From assembly GCA_903861145.1 (NCBI GenBank), contig CAIOTH010000090.1, positions 1 through 52,946 on the forward strand: a stretch of 52,946 nucleotides of DNA, read 5' to 3'. The notes beneath the pieces are model-generated. The model was not told where the DNA came from. It ran no database searches and saw nothing but the letters and a program-made list of their open reading frames with translations. The number at the start of each line of letters is the position of its first letter. Position 1 is the stretch's first letter. Source of the stretch: an uncultured Bacteroidota bacterium (GTDB taxonomy: Bacteria; Bacteroidota; Bacteroidia; Chitinophagales; LD1). Below, piece by piece: positions 11,333 through 20,687 of the stretch. Made by a program: the position numbers and the translations under genes.

Positions 11333-12658
11333 CTATTCGTACACCACATCAATCGCCGCATTTACTTCTTCAGTATTACCAAGGCCATGCTTTGCCCGGT
11401 AAATGTTTTGAATGCCATGCCGTAGGGTTGATATATTTAAAGTATCGAAACACGAGCGGATGGAGGTGCCTTGAGGACAGCCGAATTCGGTTTTGAAATC
11501 GAAGGACTGGTTGCCCCAAGCCACCACCTTTTTATTTGGGAAAAAATCCTGGTATAAAGTGGTGAAATTTTGCAGTTCGAAGTTAACTGGGTTATAACTC
11601 ACAATTTTAAAGGCCGGATTGTTGCCATGGCCGGGGGTGATACCGGGAACGGAAATATCAACTGCCGTTAGCTTTCCGCTGCGGTTATAAAGTTTTCGAA
11701 GACCATCCATATGTGTGTGGCTACTTAGCAGGCCAACTATACGGTCCTGGTATTTATCTATCAAATCAAGAAAAGCATTTTGAACGGGTGTATCATTATC
11801 CATTACCACTTTGCGCCAAAAATCCTTTTTCTTGTAGCCATCCATACCGGGTGGCACATGCATGGCTATCAGCACAAATCGATTTTCGGCTTTAGCCTGC
11901 TCCAACTGGGTTTGAAGCCACTTTATTTGTGCAGTAGCATCGGCCCGTTGGTTTTGCGTGTCGGTATATTTATGAGAGAGAATAGTAGAGTTTAACACAA
12001 TTACCCGCAATTTACTTTTTAGGCCCAACGGCAATACCGAATAGTAGCCCATGTTTAAGGTGGTCTGCTCCTGCACTTCCGTAACATCGCGGCGTGGGGT
12101 AATGATTGGCCAGTACGTTTTACAAGCATCCGTATCCTGAGTAAACATTTTTAGTGAAAAGGGGTGGTAATCACCAACCCACGGGTCGTTATTACCGGGT
12201 ACGTATATTAAGGGAACGTCCGCCTTTTCGGCCATCAATCTTAAATCGTGCAATACCTGTCCGCTATTTTCATGTGCGCTTTCAAGCTCGCTACCAATTA
12301 CTGCATTTGCATGCCATGGCAAGTCGCCCAACACAATAATAAATTTGGGTTTGCTAAAGCCCGCCTCGCCGGCAAGCACCTTTCTTATTTTGTTCTGAGC
12401 GGTGTCCCATAAATCATGTCCGGTATCGGCTGCCCCAGCGGACGTAATATCATCCTGAAGGAGCGAGCTGTGCAAGTGAATATCAGATATAACGAGGAAT
12501 GTGGGCAGACTATCGGCTCCTCCCCCATTTTGAGATACAGGTGGGGTTGCCCCCAGTAGCTTACCGCAACCCGGGAAAAATATCGTGCATGCTAATACCA
12601 TAAAAACTGCAGCGGTCAGTGCTCCAAAAATAAAAACCGGGTTATCTCTCTTTTTCAT
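11333..12658 (-). CDS. Secreted or anchored calcineurin-like metallophosphoesterase
   Basis: A 441-residue exported hydrolase. The N-terminus is basic then hydrophobic (about 8-30), with C24 (VLAC) and C31 (FPGC) as possible lipidation sites; neither is a perfect lipobox. The two-metal phosphoesterase motifs appear in order: DIH with D59 and H61, GD in VLGDLPW, GNND in YVPGNNDPW, the HVPPG histidine and the final SHTH. The order and the N-terminal DIHLHS block recall the acid sphingomyelinase-like phosphodiesterases (SMPDL3-type), which cleave phosphodiesters or nucleotides outside the cell. The substrate is unknown. Divergent from the DUF2071 gene, sharing a 141-nt promoter region. Confidence 0.88.
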   Translation of the reverse strand: MKKRDNPVFIFGALTAAVFMVLACTIFFPGCGKLLGATPPVSQNGGGADSLPTFLVISDIHLHSSLLQDDITSAGAADTGHDLWDTAQNKIRKVLAGEAGFSKPKFIIVLGDLPWHANAVIGSELESAHENSGQVLHDLRLMAEKADVPLIYVPGNNDPWVGDYHPFSLKMFTQDTDACKTYWPIITPRRDVTEVQEQTTLNMGYYSVLPLGLKSKLRVIVLNSTILSHKYTDTQNQRADATAQIKWLQTQLEQAKAENRFVLIAMHVPPGMDGYKKKDFWRKVVMDNDTPVQNAFLDLIDKYQDRIVGLLSSHTHMDGLRKLYNRSGKLTAVDISVPGITPGHGNNPAFKIVSYNPVNFELQNFTTLYQDFFPNKKVVAWGNQSFDFKTEFGCPQGTSIRSCFDTLNISTLRHGIQNIYRAKHGLGNTEEVNAAIDVVYE

Positions 12659-12799
12659 GATGTTGAATTACAATTGTTGGCTACTGAAGAAACTATAAGG
12701 CCACAAAATACACCTTAGCCGGCAAAATATAAGGCATAGTTAACTGCACCGTTTCTCTTTAAAAAAATAGCGTTTATTTATGGTTGCCAAACCTTATGT

Positions 12800-13534
12800 A
12801 TGAACGGAATTTCCAGCTTGCTTCAAAACACGGGCCATCGCCCCTGGCCAATTCCCGAAGGCGAATGGAGTTATTACCAGGAATGGAACAACGTTTTGTT
12901 TTTGCACTGGAAGGTACCTTATGAGGAATTAATAAAGCTGGTACCCGAAGACATACCTCTTGATATTTTTGAAAGTAATTGCTGGGTATCGTTAGTGGCA
13001 TTTACTATGCAAAAAATAAGAACTCGCAAGCTTCCATCCTTCTATCCTATTTCTAACTTTCATGAAATTAATGTGCGGACTTATGTAAAGCACGACAACA
13101 AGGCAGGGGTTTATTTTTTAAGCATTGAAGCCGAAAAAGTGGCATCTTCATTCATAGCCAGGTTATTGTCGGGCCTGCCGTACGAAAAAGCAAATATTAG
13201 TCGTATACAAACCAAAAATACACAGCAATATAGCTCGGTAAATAAACAAAAGGGCTTTAAACTTGACGCCAAATACCTTGTTGCAGAAACCTTGGTTGCA
13301 AAATCAGCCCTCGATAAATGGTTAACCGAACGTTATTGTTTGTACCAAGAGCATGGCTTAAACACATACCGCTTCGATATCCATCACAATCCATGGCCAT
13401 TAAATAGCGTTAAAGTTTCAGATTTAAACACCTGCTACAAAATCGGAAACATAAGTTTAACCCGAAAGCCCGATTTAATGCATTACTCGACCGGGGTAAA
13501 AGTTGTATCGTGGAATAGAAAGCTGCTTAAGTAA
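12800..13534 (+). CDS. DUF2071 (YqjF-like) family protein
   Basis: A 244-residue soluble protein matching the DUF2071/YqjF family: N-terminal WNNVLFLHWKVP with PEDIPLDIF, the WVSLVAFTM strand, FHEINVRTYV, GVYFLSIEAE and a C-terminal about 60 residues ending near ISLTRKPDLMHYS. The family has a lipocalin-like or acetoacetate-decarboxylase-like fold and no established reaction. It starts at an ATG with no clear Shine-Dalgarno sequence and is followed after 82 nt by the YghO-like gene on the same strand, so the two may be cotranscribed. Confidence 0.82.
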   Translation: MNGISSLLQNTGHRPWPIPEGEWSYYQEWNNVLFLHWKVPYEELIKLVPEDIPLDIFESNCWVSLVAFTMQKIRTRKLPSFYPISNFHEINVRTYVKHDNKAGVYFLSIEAEKVASSFIARLLSGLPYEKANISRIQTKNTQQYSSVNKQKGFKLDAKYLVAETLVAKSALDKWLTERYCLYQEHGLNTYRFDIHHNPWPLNSVKVSDLNTCYKIGNISLTRKPDLMHYSTGVKVVSWNRKLLK

Positions 13535-13616
13535 TGTATCTAAATTTTAAACAAGTGCATACATGTATAAAAGTAAGTTTGATTTTTAAAAACCTATTTT
13601 ACTTTCACATTAAGAA

Positions 13617-14783
13617 ATGAACCGTGTAATAGAAGTTAAGGATAAGGTAACTACAGTTGAATTTATTCAACTTCCTTTCGCTATTTACAAAGATGACCCT
13701 AACTGGATTTCGCCATTAAAACAGGATATTGAAAAAGTATTTGACCCGGCTAAAAACAAGTTTTTTGAGGACGGGGAATGTACCCGTTGGATATTAAAAG
13801 ACGAGCAGGGCAAAACCATTGGCCGCATAGCTGCTTTTATTAATCGTCGTACCGCTTTTACCGAAGACCAACCTACAGGGGGCTGCGGTTTTTTTGAGTG
13901 CATCGACAACCAAGATGCGGCAAACTTATTATTCGATACTGCCAAACAGTGGCTACAAGAGCGCAAAATGGAGGCTATGGATGGACCCATAAATTTTGGA
14001 GAGCGCAATGCATGGTGGGGTTTGTTGGTAGACGGTTTTACACCCGCTACTTACGAAATGAACTATAACTCGCCTTATTATAAGGAGTTGTTTGAAAACT
14101 ATGGCTTTAAAGATTATTTCCAGCAATACTCCTATGCGCTACACGTAAATGACGCGCGGCCTGATAGATACCGAGCGATTAACGAAAGATTAAAACGTAA
14201 TGGAGAGTATACCTTCAGACATATAGAAAAAGATAAGCTAAAAAAGTATGCTGCGGATTTTAGAAGTATATACAACCGCACATGGCACTTTTTGCCAAAC
14301 TTTAAAGAGATGAGCGAGGAGCAGACCTGGAAACTGTTTAAAACATTTAAACCGGTAATGATTGATTACCTGGTTTGGTTTGCTTATCACAACGATGAGC
14401 CGGTTGCGCTATTTGTAATGCTACCCGAACTGAACGGCTGGTTTAAACATGTGCGCGGTAACCTGAATGCATGGGGGCTTATAAAGTTTCTATGGCTTAA
14501 AACTTTCGATACTTCAAACAGGAAAATATTCGGGTTGATATTTGGTGTGGTGCCTGAATACCAGAAGAAAGGATTGGAGAGTGCCATTGTAATGGCTGCC
14601 GATGAAGTGGTGCGCGAAAAAAAGCGTTGGGACGAAATTGAATTGGTGTGGGTGGGCGATTTTAATATACGCATGTTGCGTACCTGCGAGGTGTTAGGTG
14701 GCAAAATAGTTAAAACCCATATTACCTACCGCAGACTGTTTGACGAAACGAAGCCGTTTAAAAGGCACCCTGCAATTGAGTAG
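13617..14783 (+). CDS. YghO-like protein with acetyltransferase-like fold
   Basis: A 388-residue protein resembling the E. coli YghO family: N-terminal LPFAIYKDDPNWISPL, a central MDGPINFGERNAWWG block and a C-terminal GNAT-like portion (about 240-370) with VALFVMLPE and GVVPEYQKKGLESAIV, the latter corresponding to an acetyl-CoA-binding turn. It may transfer an acyl group, but no reaction is established for the family. It lies downstream of the DUF2071 gene on the same strand; its 3' end is followed by a perfect palindrome shared with the convergent DUF4838 gene. Confidence 0.75.
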   Translation: MNRVIEVKDKVTTVEFIQLPFAIYKDDPNWISPLKQDIEKVFDPAKNKFFEDGECTRWILKDEQGKTIGRIAAFINRRTAFTEDQPTGGCGFFECIDNQDAANLLFDTAKQWLQERKMEAMDGPINFGERNAWWGLLVDGFTPATYEMNYNSPYYKELFENYGFKDYFQQYSYALHVNDARPDRYRAINERLKRNGEYTFRHIEKDKLKKYAADFRSIYNRTWHFLPNFKEMSEEQTWKLFKTFKPVMIDYLVWFAYHNDEPVALFVMLPELNGWFKHVRGNLNAWGLIKFLWLKTFDTSNRKIFGLIFGVVPEYQKKGLESAIVMAADEVVREKKRWDEIELVWVGDFNIRMLRTCEVLGGKIVKTHITYRRLFDETKPFKRHPAIE

Positions 14784-14801
14784 AGCGTTGTGCAACATTA
14801 T

Positions 14802-14834
14802 AGATTTGACAACTTTTGAAAAGTTGTCAAATCT
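14802..14834. repeat. Perfect 33-nt palindrome between convergent genes
   Basis: Two 16-nt arms (AGATTTGACAACTTTT and its exact complement) around a single central G. It lies 18 nt after the YghO-like stop and 18 nt before the DUF4838 stop. The arms end in TTTT or AAAA, so a hairpin could act weakly as a bidirectional terminator; the perfect symmetry also suggests a dispersed palindromic repeat. Confidence 0.8.
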
Positions 14835-14852
14835 GCGTTAAACAAAATCAAC

Positions 14853-16670
14853 TCACCGTTTCACTTTACAATCTTCTTCAAAAAGTTTATTAATCTCCTC
14901 ATCGGTTAAGGGAACAACCGAGGCGTATTTCATACCAGGGGCACTTGCGTTAAAGGTGCTCCAATGCTTACCAATAAAGGCATTGACATGGGTAAATTCA
15001 TTGGCCCATTCGTTAACCGCGGTGGGATGAATTTCTTTTCGCATATATGTGGCATATACGTATTGCATCAAATTATCGGCAGCAAGGGTATCGCCGTATG
15101 CCTCTGTTTGTTGCATTTCGTATAGTAGCTTTAAGTAGTGGGTATACGATTTGAAATCGGTTAGCCGCGCTTGCTGTTCGGGTTCGAGCTTTAGCTTTGC
15201 GGTGCCGTTTTGCAAGAAATGAATGGCGTTGTTGAGTGTTTGAAATTTGCCCAGCGTATCATCAATTAAAGTTGCCTGTGCCTGCCAAACGGCATCGGCT
15301 GCTTTGCCGTAACAAAAGCCATAATAATCTTTTAGCAGGTGCGGCACATCTTCATTTACATTCCAGCCCAAACGGGCAAAAAGGTACAAACCCACGCCGG
15401 TGCAGCCAATGCTATATGAGCTTTCGAGCGTTATCCCCTTTATATTTTGACTATGCCAGTATTTAATCCTGTTAGCGTAGCGCCAAGGCGCCAAAACATT
15501 ATGTACAGGCATATCGACATTTAAAAGTGGTAAGCCGTAGTAATCGTAAATAAAAAGATGATTACTCTTTTTACCCCACGCCTCAACCATTTGCTCAGGC
15601 GGAGCATAGTAGTTTTGATATTTGTAGGGAATAATCTGCACAATAACGTTTGGCTCTAAATTTAAATCGGGCACGGCAGCGTGGGTATTATAGGCATAAA
15701 GGTTAACGTAAGCCTTCGGCGATATTTTCTGAAATTCGCGCGCTACAAGGTTCGCCATATAAAATACCCGGGTGCTGGGGCTGCCCAGTTTTTTACAAGA
15801 GTCGCACTCGCAATCTCCATCACCATCTGAAGGTTCAACAGACACGATATACCTTAACTGACCGGGGTTATCCTTCATGGCCTGCTTTAACTGGCGAACC
15901 ATGTGAAAGATGAATACCTTCTGAAAATCATCATTGCTCAGGCAAAATTTAGCGTTGTCCGCATCGGGGCTAACGCGCTTACCATTAACCAGGGCCATTT
16001 CATTCGGCCTTTCGCGTAAATAATCGTGCCATTGGGCTAAAACATCTCCCCAAGCGTGCCCATGCAGCTGGTAATTACCACCCAACCGGTTTCGCCTGTA
16101 CCACATATCCCAGTCGTGTTCTACGGAATAGTTTTTATCAATTACCCGGTTGCGCGGAAAACCCCAGGTGCCAAAAAACGACCGGAGAATAAAATCGGGC
16201 CTGTATACATTATCACATTTCAGGCGTATGTCTTTAAGATGGGGAATACAAGCCCATTTATCGCCTGGATGATACCATCTGAAACCGAGTGTATCAAGGT
16301 AAGTATAAATACCATCGATGAGACCCTGGGCTGCGTAGGCTGCTATTATTAAATTATGCTCACCGTCGGATTGTATTAAAACATCCTCGTCATTATCGGG
16401 ATTAAGGCGCTTGTCGTAGTTTAAGTTTGTAATAGGATCGAGCTTGATAATTTGGATGCTGGCGCCTTTTATTGAGTCGTGGGTATCTATAGCAAAATCC
16501 TTCCCGGTGGCCTTAGCCAATTGAAACTGAAGGTCCCAAATGGCATCTTTTACGAGTTCGAATGTTTTAGCGTCAGCCTTTATCACCTTTCCGTAATAAG
16601 CCTGGCCAAACGCGGGCTGAAATGTTATGCACAAGGTTGAAAGAAAGGCAAGGGCGATTTTGAACTTCAT
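14853..16670 (-). CDS. Exported DUF4838 family protein (alpha-glucuronidase-like)
   Basis: A 605-residue secreted protein from the ATG at 16670; the start is chosen because it begins a clear signal peptide ending FQPAFGQA, while the 29 codons upstream do not look like an export signal. It contains the DUF4838 hallmark SVEPSDGDGDCECDSC, with a four-Cys-like cluster, preceded by FCLSNDDF and followed by NLYAYNTHAAVP and IFDYYGLPL-like strands. The family is related to GH67 alpha-glucuronidases and is common in polysaccharide-degrading Bacteroidota; its catalytic role here is inferred. It is convergent with the YghO-like gene and divergent from priA. Confidence 0.82.
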   Translation of the reverse strand: MKFKIALAFLSTLCITFQPAFGQAYYGKVIKADAKTFELVKDAIWDLQFQLAKATGKDFAIDTHDSIKGASIQIIKLDPITNLNYDKRLNPDNDEDVLIQSDGEHNLIIAAYAAQGLIDGIYTYLDTLGFRWYHPGDKWACIPHLKDIRLKCDNVYRPDFILRSFFGTWGFPRNRVIDKNYSVEHDWDMWYRRNRLGGNYQLHGHAWGDVLAQWHDYLRERPNEMALVNGKRVSPDADNAKFCLSNDDFQKVFIFHMVRQLKQAMKDNPGQLRYIVSVEPSDGDGDCECDSCKKLGSPSTRVFYMANLVAREFQKISPKAYVNLYAYNTHAAVPDLNLEPNVIVQIIPYKYQNYYAPPEQMVEAWGKKSNHLFIYDYYGLPLLNVDMPVHNVLAPWRYANRIKYWHSQNIKGITLESSYSIGCTGVGLYLFARLGWNVNEDVPHLLKDYYGFCYGKAADAVWQAQATLIDDTLGKFQTLNNAIHFLQNGTAKLKLEPEQQARLTDFKSYTHYLKLLYEMQQTEAYGDTLAADNLMQYVYATYMRKEIHPTAVNEWANEFTHVNAFIGKHWSTFNASAPGMKYASVVPLTDEEINKLFEEDCKVKR

Positions 16671-16807
16671 ACAGAAGCGATGCGTTTTATAGGAGCTAAA
16701 GTTGCAGAAACAAGCCCTCGATAAAAAATAAAGCACGTTAAAAAATACGCGGCCCACTCACAAGGCTGTTTCTTGCTTCTTGATTTTAACTTACGTTAAT
16801 TTGCGCG

Positions 16808-19303
16808 GTGTCGAGTTTAGTAACATATGTTGATGTAATCCTTCCGTTGCCACTTCCACGGCTGTATACATACATAGTGCCTATTGATTGGGTTGACTTT
16901 GTAAAAACAGGCCAGCGGGTAATTGTTCAGTTTGGAAAGAATAAATTTTACTCGGCTATTGTACAGCGCATTCACCATCTTAAACCAGTTTTTGAACCAA
17001 AGCTAATTGAATCGATTGCAGAGGAAGAAGCTATTGTTACCGAAACACAATTGAAGTTTTGGAAATGGATGAGTGATTATTATATGTGCACTGAAGGCGA
17101 GGTGATGAACGCAGCACTGCCCAGCGGATTAAAGTTATCGAGCGAAACAAAAATACGCTATAACGAAAATTACGACGGTGATTTTGAGTCGCTTACCGAG
17201 GAAGAGTTTTTGATTGTGCAAGCGCTTAGGGCGCAGGATATGATTGATATTAAGCAAGTGCAGGATTTGCTTAAGAAACGGAATGTATATCCGTTATTAA
17301 AAACGCTTTTCAATTTAGGGATAGCTATTTCATCGGAGGAGATAATTGAGAAGTTTAAGATAAAGACCGAAAGCCACGTAAAGCTGCATGAGGATTTTGA
17401 GGATGAAGAAAAGCTCAAAGTACTTTTTGATGAATTAAGCCGTGCGCCCAAGCAGGTGGAATTGTTATTGGCCCTTACACAACTTGGAAAGAAATCGAAG
17501 TTTATTAAGAAGAGCGAATTGTTGGCACTTAGCAAAGCCGATGCCAGTGTATTGAAGCGCCTGGTCGACAAAAAAATATTTATTGAGTTTAGGGTTGAGG
17601 TATCGAGGCTGGGGACTTTTCAAACTGCAGAGGTAGAATCGGCGGAATTGAGTGTGGATCAGAAAAGAGCGCTGGGAGAAATAAATGAATGGTTTCATCC
17701 GCAACAAGGCGAAAGCACTGAAACTACCGAAGCGGTACGAACAGGTGTTAATGTGGTGTTACTACATGGTGTAACCAGTAGCGGTAAAACCAATGTTTAT
17801 ATTGAAAAAATAAAAGAGTTAATACGAGAGGATAAGCAGGTGTTATACTTATTGCCAGAAATAGCTTTGACTGCGCAAATCATTAACCGGTTAAGAAAAG
17901 TTTTTGGGGGATTGGTGGGTGTGTATCACTCAAAATTTAACCCGAACGAAAGGGTTGAAATTTGGAATAAGGTGTTGCGCAATGAGTATAAAATATTGAT
18001 TGGGGCCCGGTCGGGTTTGTTTTTGCCTTTTAAGGATTTGGGGTTGATTATTGTGGATGAGGAGCATGATAACTCGTTAAAGCAAATTGACCCTGCGCCC
18101 AGATATAATGCGAGAGACTCGGCGATTATGCTGGCGCGGTTATTTGATGCCAAAGTAATTTTGGGAACAGCTACACCGGCGATTGAAACCTATTACAATA
18201 CCGAAACCGAAAAATTTGGTTTGGTGAAATTGGAAACTCGTTACGGTGGCATGGAAATGCCGGAAATTGTGGTGGCTAACATACGTGAGCAACGCAAGCG
18301 TAAAAATATGGAGGGTAGCTTTACTGAGGCACTAACACAATCTATTCGCACGGCGCTGGGTAATAAGGAGCAGGTTATTTTGTTTTTGAACCGCAGGGGC
18401 TTTGCCAATTACCGGGTTTGTAAAACGTGCAACTACGTTTACAAATGCAAAAACTGCGATGTAAGCCTTACCTATCATAAGTTTCAGAATAAACTGATTT
18501 GCCACTATTGCGGGTATTTTGAAAATTTGAACGATAAGTGCAGAAGTTGCGGGGCGATTGATTTGGATATTGTTGGTATGGGCACCGAAAAAATTGAGGA
18601 TGAGATTGCAGAGTTGTTCCCTGCGGCGAAAGTGAGCAGGCTGGATTATGATGCTACCAGGACCAAGCACGGGCATGCTACCGTGATATCGCAATTTGAA
18701 AATAAGGAGGTTGATATTTTGGTGGGCACACAAATGGTTACCAAGGGGCTCGATTTTGATAATGTGAGTTTGGTGGGTATCATAAATGCCGACCAATTGA
18801 TAAATCACCCGGGGTATAGGTCGCATGAGCGGGCGTACCAGTTAATGATGCAGGTGGCGGGTAGAGCAGGCAGAAAAAATAAAACGGGTGAGGTGATTAT
18901 ACAGGCTTCAGACCCCGACAACGGCGTTATTCAAAATGTGGTGAGAGGAGATTTTAGAAAGATGTATGAAACGGAATTATTGGAACGCAGGCAGTTTGGA
19001 TACCCTCCCTTTACACGCATGATGGAAATTGAATTGCGGCACAAGAAGGTTTTGAATGTTGAACAGGCCGCTTTATTCCTGGCAAACGAAGCCCGAAAAA
19101 CCAACCTGGGGTTGGTTTTGGGGCCTACTATTCCTTTTATATCGAAGGTGAAGAATTATTATTTGCGCGAGGTGCTGATTAAAAGCGGTAAGCAATCGAA
19201 GGACTTAACGCAGATGAAACATGCGTTGCATGAAATTTTGGATAAGATGAAAACTATACCGGAGTTGAAAAGCGTAGATGTTAGTGTGGATGTAGATCCG
19301 TGA
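16808..19303 (+). CDS. priA: Primosomal protein N' (PriA replication restart helicase)
   Basis: An 831-residue superfamily 2 helicase that reloads the replisome at stalled forks. The N-terminal 3'BD domain begins YVDVILPLPLPRLYTY. Walker A is HGVTSSGKT (K327), the DEEH box is 417-420, and a zinc module with paired CxxC motifs starts at C538 and runs to about residue 580, as needed for primosome assembly. Motifs V and VI are VGTQMVTKGLDFD and VAGRAGR. The start is the GTG at 16808; a TTAATTTG box lies immediately upstream, so the leader must be extremely short if that is the promoter. The 3' end is followed by a short dispersed repeat. Confidence 0.96.
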   Translation: MSSLVTYVDVILPLPLPRLYTYIVPIDWVDFVKTGQRVIVQFGKNKFYSAIVQRIHHLKPVFEPKLIESIAEEEAIVTETQLKFWKWMSDYYMCTEGEVMNAALPSGLKLSSETKIRYNENYDGDFESLTEEEFLIVQALRAQDMIDIKQVQDLLKKRNVYPLLKTLFNLGIAISSEEIIEKFKIKTESHVKLHEDFEDEEKLKVLFDELSRAPKQVELLLALTQLGKKSKFIKKSELLALSKADASVLKRLVDKKIFIEFRVEVSRLGTFQTAEVESAELSVDQKRALGEINEWFHPQQGESTETTEAVRTGVNVVLLHGVTSSGKTNVYIEKIKELIREDKQVLYLLPEIALTAQIINRLRKVFGGLVGVYHSKFNPNERVEIWNKVLRNEYKILIGARSGLFLPFKDLGLIIVDEEHDNSLKQIDPAPRYNARDSAIMLARLFDAKVILGTATPAIETYYNTETEKFGLVKLETRYGGMEMPEIVVANIREQRKRKNMEGSFTEALTQSIRTALGNKEQVILFLNRRGFANYRVCKTCNYVYKCKNCDVSLTYHKFQNKLICHYCGYFENLNDKCRSCGAIDLDIVGMGTEKIEDEIAELFPAAKVSRLDYDATRTKHGHATVISQFENKEVDILVGTQMVTKGLDFDNVSLVGIINADQLINHPGYRSHERAYQLMMQVAGRAGRKNKTGEVIIQASDPDNGVIQNVVRGDFRKMYETELLERRQFGYPPFTRMMEIELRHKKVLNVEQAALFLANEARKTNLGLVLGPTIPFISKVKNYYLREVLIKSGKQSKDLTQMKHALHEILDKMKTIPELKSVDVSVDVDP

Positions 19304-19311
19304 GAAATACG

Positions 19312-19344
19312 TTTCGCACAGAGACACGGAGTTTAACAGCCGAG
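19312..19344. repeat. Short dispersed repeat, copy 1 (CACGGAG...TTAACAGCCGAG)
   Basis: Fills the 42-nt gap between the convergent priA and peroxiredoxin genes. It begins TTTCGCACAGAG and ends TTAACAGCCGAG. A second copy lies at 25205-25248, also at a gene's 3' end. It recalls widespread CACAAAGACACGGAG-type intergenic repeats. Confidence 0.55.
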
Positions 19345-19345
19345 A

Positions 19346-19978
19346 TTAGTTTGCGGACAAATAAGCCGCTACTCCTTCGTGTGTATCTTTTAAGCCTTTT
19401 TTACCTATGCTCCAGTTAGCGGGGCAAACTTCGCCTACTTCTTCGAAAAAGCGGAGGGCTTCAACTATACGTAGTGCTTCGCCGATGTTGCGGCCAAGTG
19501 GTAAGTTGTTTACTAATTGGTGCTGAACGATACCTTGTTTATCTATTAAGAATAAACCGCGGTAAGCAATCATTTCGGCAGTTGATTGGCGTTGGTTGTT
19601 TTCGTCGTAAAAATATTCACCGTTTAATACATCGTAGTTGCCGGAGATGGTTTTGCTGGTATCGGCTACAATTGGGTAGGTAATACCTTTAATCCCGCCT
19701 TTGTTTTTATCAACCTGCAGCCAACCCCAGTGCGATTGCTCAGTATCGGTTGAGCAGGCTACTACAACGGTATCTTGTTTTTCGAATTCGGTTAAGGCAT
19801 CTTGAAAAGCGTGTAACTCGGTTGGGCATACAAAAGTGAAGTCTTTAGGATAGAAAAAGAATACAACGTACTTTTTACCGAGGTATTGGTCTAATGAAAA
19901 ATTTTCGACTATTGTGTTGCCATTAATAACTGCTTGTGCTTTGAATGAAGGGGCTTTTTTTCCTACTAATACTGCCAT
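19346..19978 (-). CDS. 2-Cys peroxiredoxin (AhpC/Prx1 type)
   Basis: A 210-residue thiol peroxidase that reduces peroxides with a redox cysteine pair. The peroxidatic Cys is C51 in FTFVCPTE and the resolving Cys is C185 in GEVCPANW; a YLSAN tail follows. The length and the C-terminal VCPANW fit the typical Prx1/AhpC subfamily, probably a decamer. No AhpF reductase gene is nearby, so electrons may come from thioredoxin. A TATATTCG box about 40 nt before the start (20018-20025, minus strand) is a candidate promoter element. It is convergent with priA. Confidence 0.94.
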   Translation of the reverse strand: MAVLVGKKAPSFKAQAVINGNTIVENFSLDQYLGKKYVVFFFYPKDFTFVCPTELHAFQDALTEFEKQDTVVVACSTDTEQSHWGWLQVDKNKGGIKGITYPIVADTSKTISGNYDVLNGEYFYDENNQRQSTAEMIAYRGLFLIDKQGIVQHQLVNNLPLGRNIGEALRIVEALRFFEEVGEVCPANWSIGKKGLKDTHEGVAAYLSAN

Positions 19979-20117
19979 GTTTTCTCGTTTTTTAAATGAA
20001 ACAATTGATTCACGGCGCGAATATAAAACCAGCGTGCAATTAAACTAATGCCATACATTACATAGCCGGCTGATATTGCTCAGCAGATTCAACCAAATGG
20101 GCAAGTAAATTGGTAGG

Positions 20118-20600
20118 TTATACTATTTCCTTCAGCCTTTCTAACACATAAAAAACGGCGGGGCAGGTGGTTGAGTTTTTAAAGGTGGTATTGGGGTGGT
20201 CGAAGAATTCGCCGGAGTCGGTGTAGGGATAGTTTTTGCAATCGCCGGGGCGTACATCGTAAATGCCGCAAAAGTTATCGGCACCTAAAAAGGGGCAGGG
20301 GCTTTTCTTAACTACGTAATCGCCATCTTCATCCAGGCGCAGATAAGTTTCGATAAAAGCAGATTGCTTCATACCCATCCATTTTGAAATGCGAACGATA
20401 TCGGGCGTTTTAAACCGGGGCGAGATGGTTTTGCAGCAATTAGCGCACTTGAGGCAGTCTATTTTTGAAAAGGCTTCGTCATGCAGGTCGGGCAGGTGTT
20501 TTTCGAGGCCACGCATGCGCTTGGTTTTGTCGAGAAACTGTTTGTTCTCTTTCTTTTTCTGCTCCGCATCGCGTTGCCAGGTATGTTCGTTATAACGCAT
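20118..20600 (-). CDS. YkgJ family cysteine cluster protein
   Basis: A 160-residue cytoplasmic protein with a conserved Cys cluster C49-x2-C52-x2-C55-C56, then CPFLG, CGIYDVRPGDCKNYP and a last Cys in TTCPA, the YkgJ/Fe-S-oxidoreductase-like pattern (PF03692). These proteins probably bind zinc or an iron-sulfur cluster; no reaction is established. The basic N-terminus (about 10-30) is helical and charged. It is divergent from carA with an 87-nt gap holding both promoters. Confidence 0.87.
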   Translation of the reverse strand: MRYNEHTWQRDAEQKKKENKQFLDKTKRMRGLEKHLPDLHDEAFSKIDCLKCANCCKTISPRFKTPDIVRISKWMGMKQSAFIETYLRLDEDGDYVVKKSPCPFLGADNFCGIYDVRPGDCKNYPYTDSGEFFDHPNTTFKNSTTCPAVFYVLERLKEIV

Positions 20601-20658
20601 TGTGAATAAGCTGTTAAGTACAAAGAAAAGAAATCAGCCCATAAAACACTTTTAAGGC

Positions 20659-20666
20659 TATATTTG
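20659..20666 (+). promoter_or_regulatory. Candidate -7 box of carA
   Basis: TATATTTG is a full match to the Bacteroidota TAnnTTTG box, 21 nt before the carA ATG. No TTTG is found at the expected upstream spacing, so the promoter call rests on this box and its position. Confidence 0.55.
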
Positions 20667-20687
20667 CCGCTCGAATAACCTCATTCG

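Noticed and set aside
13559-13568. ATACATGTAT palindrome upstream of the YghO-like gene
   Set aside because: Ten AT-rich bases of symmetry are expected by chance and no promoter element is placed around it.
20524-20580. Charged Lys/Glu stretch at the start of the YkgJ-like protein as a possible frameshifted fusion
   Set aside because: The frame is continuous and the helical N-terminus is compatible with a normal family member.
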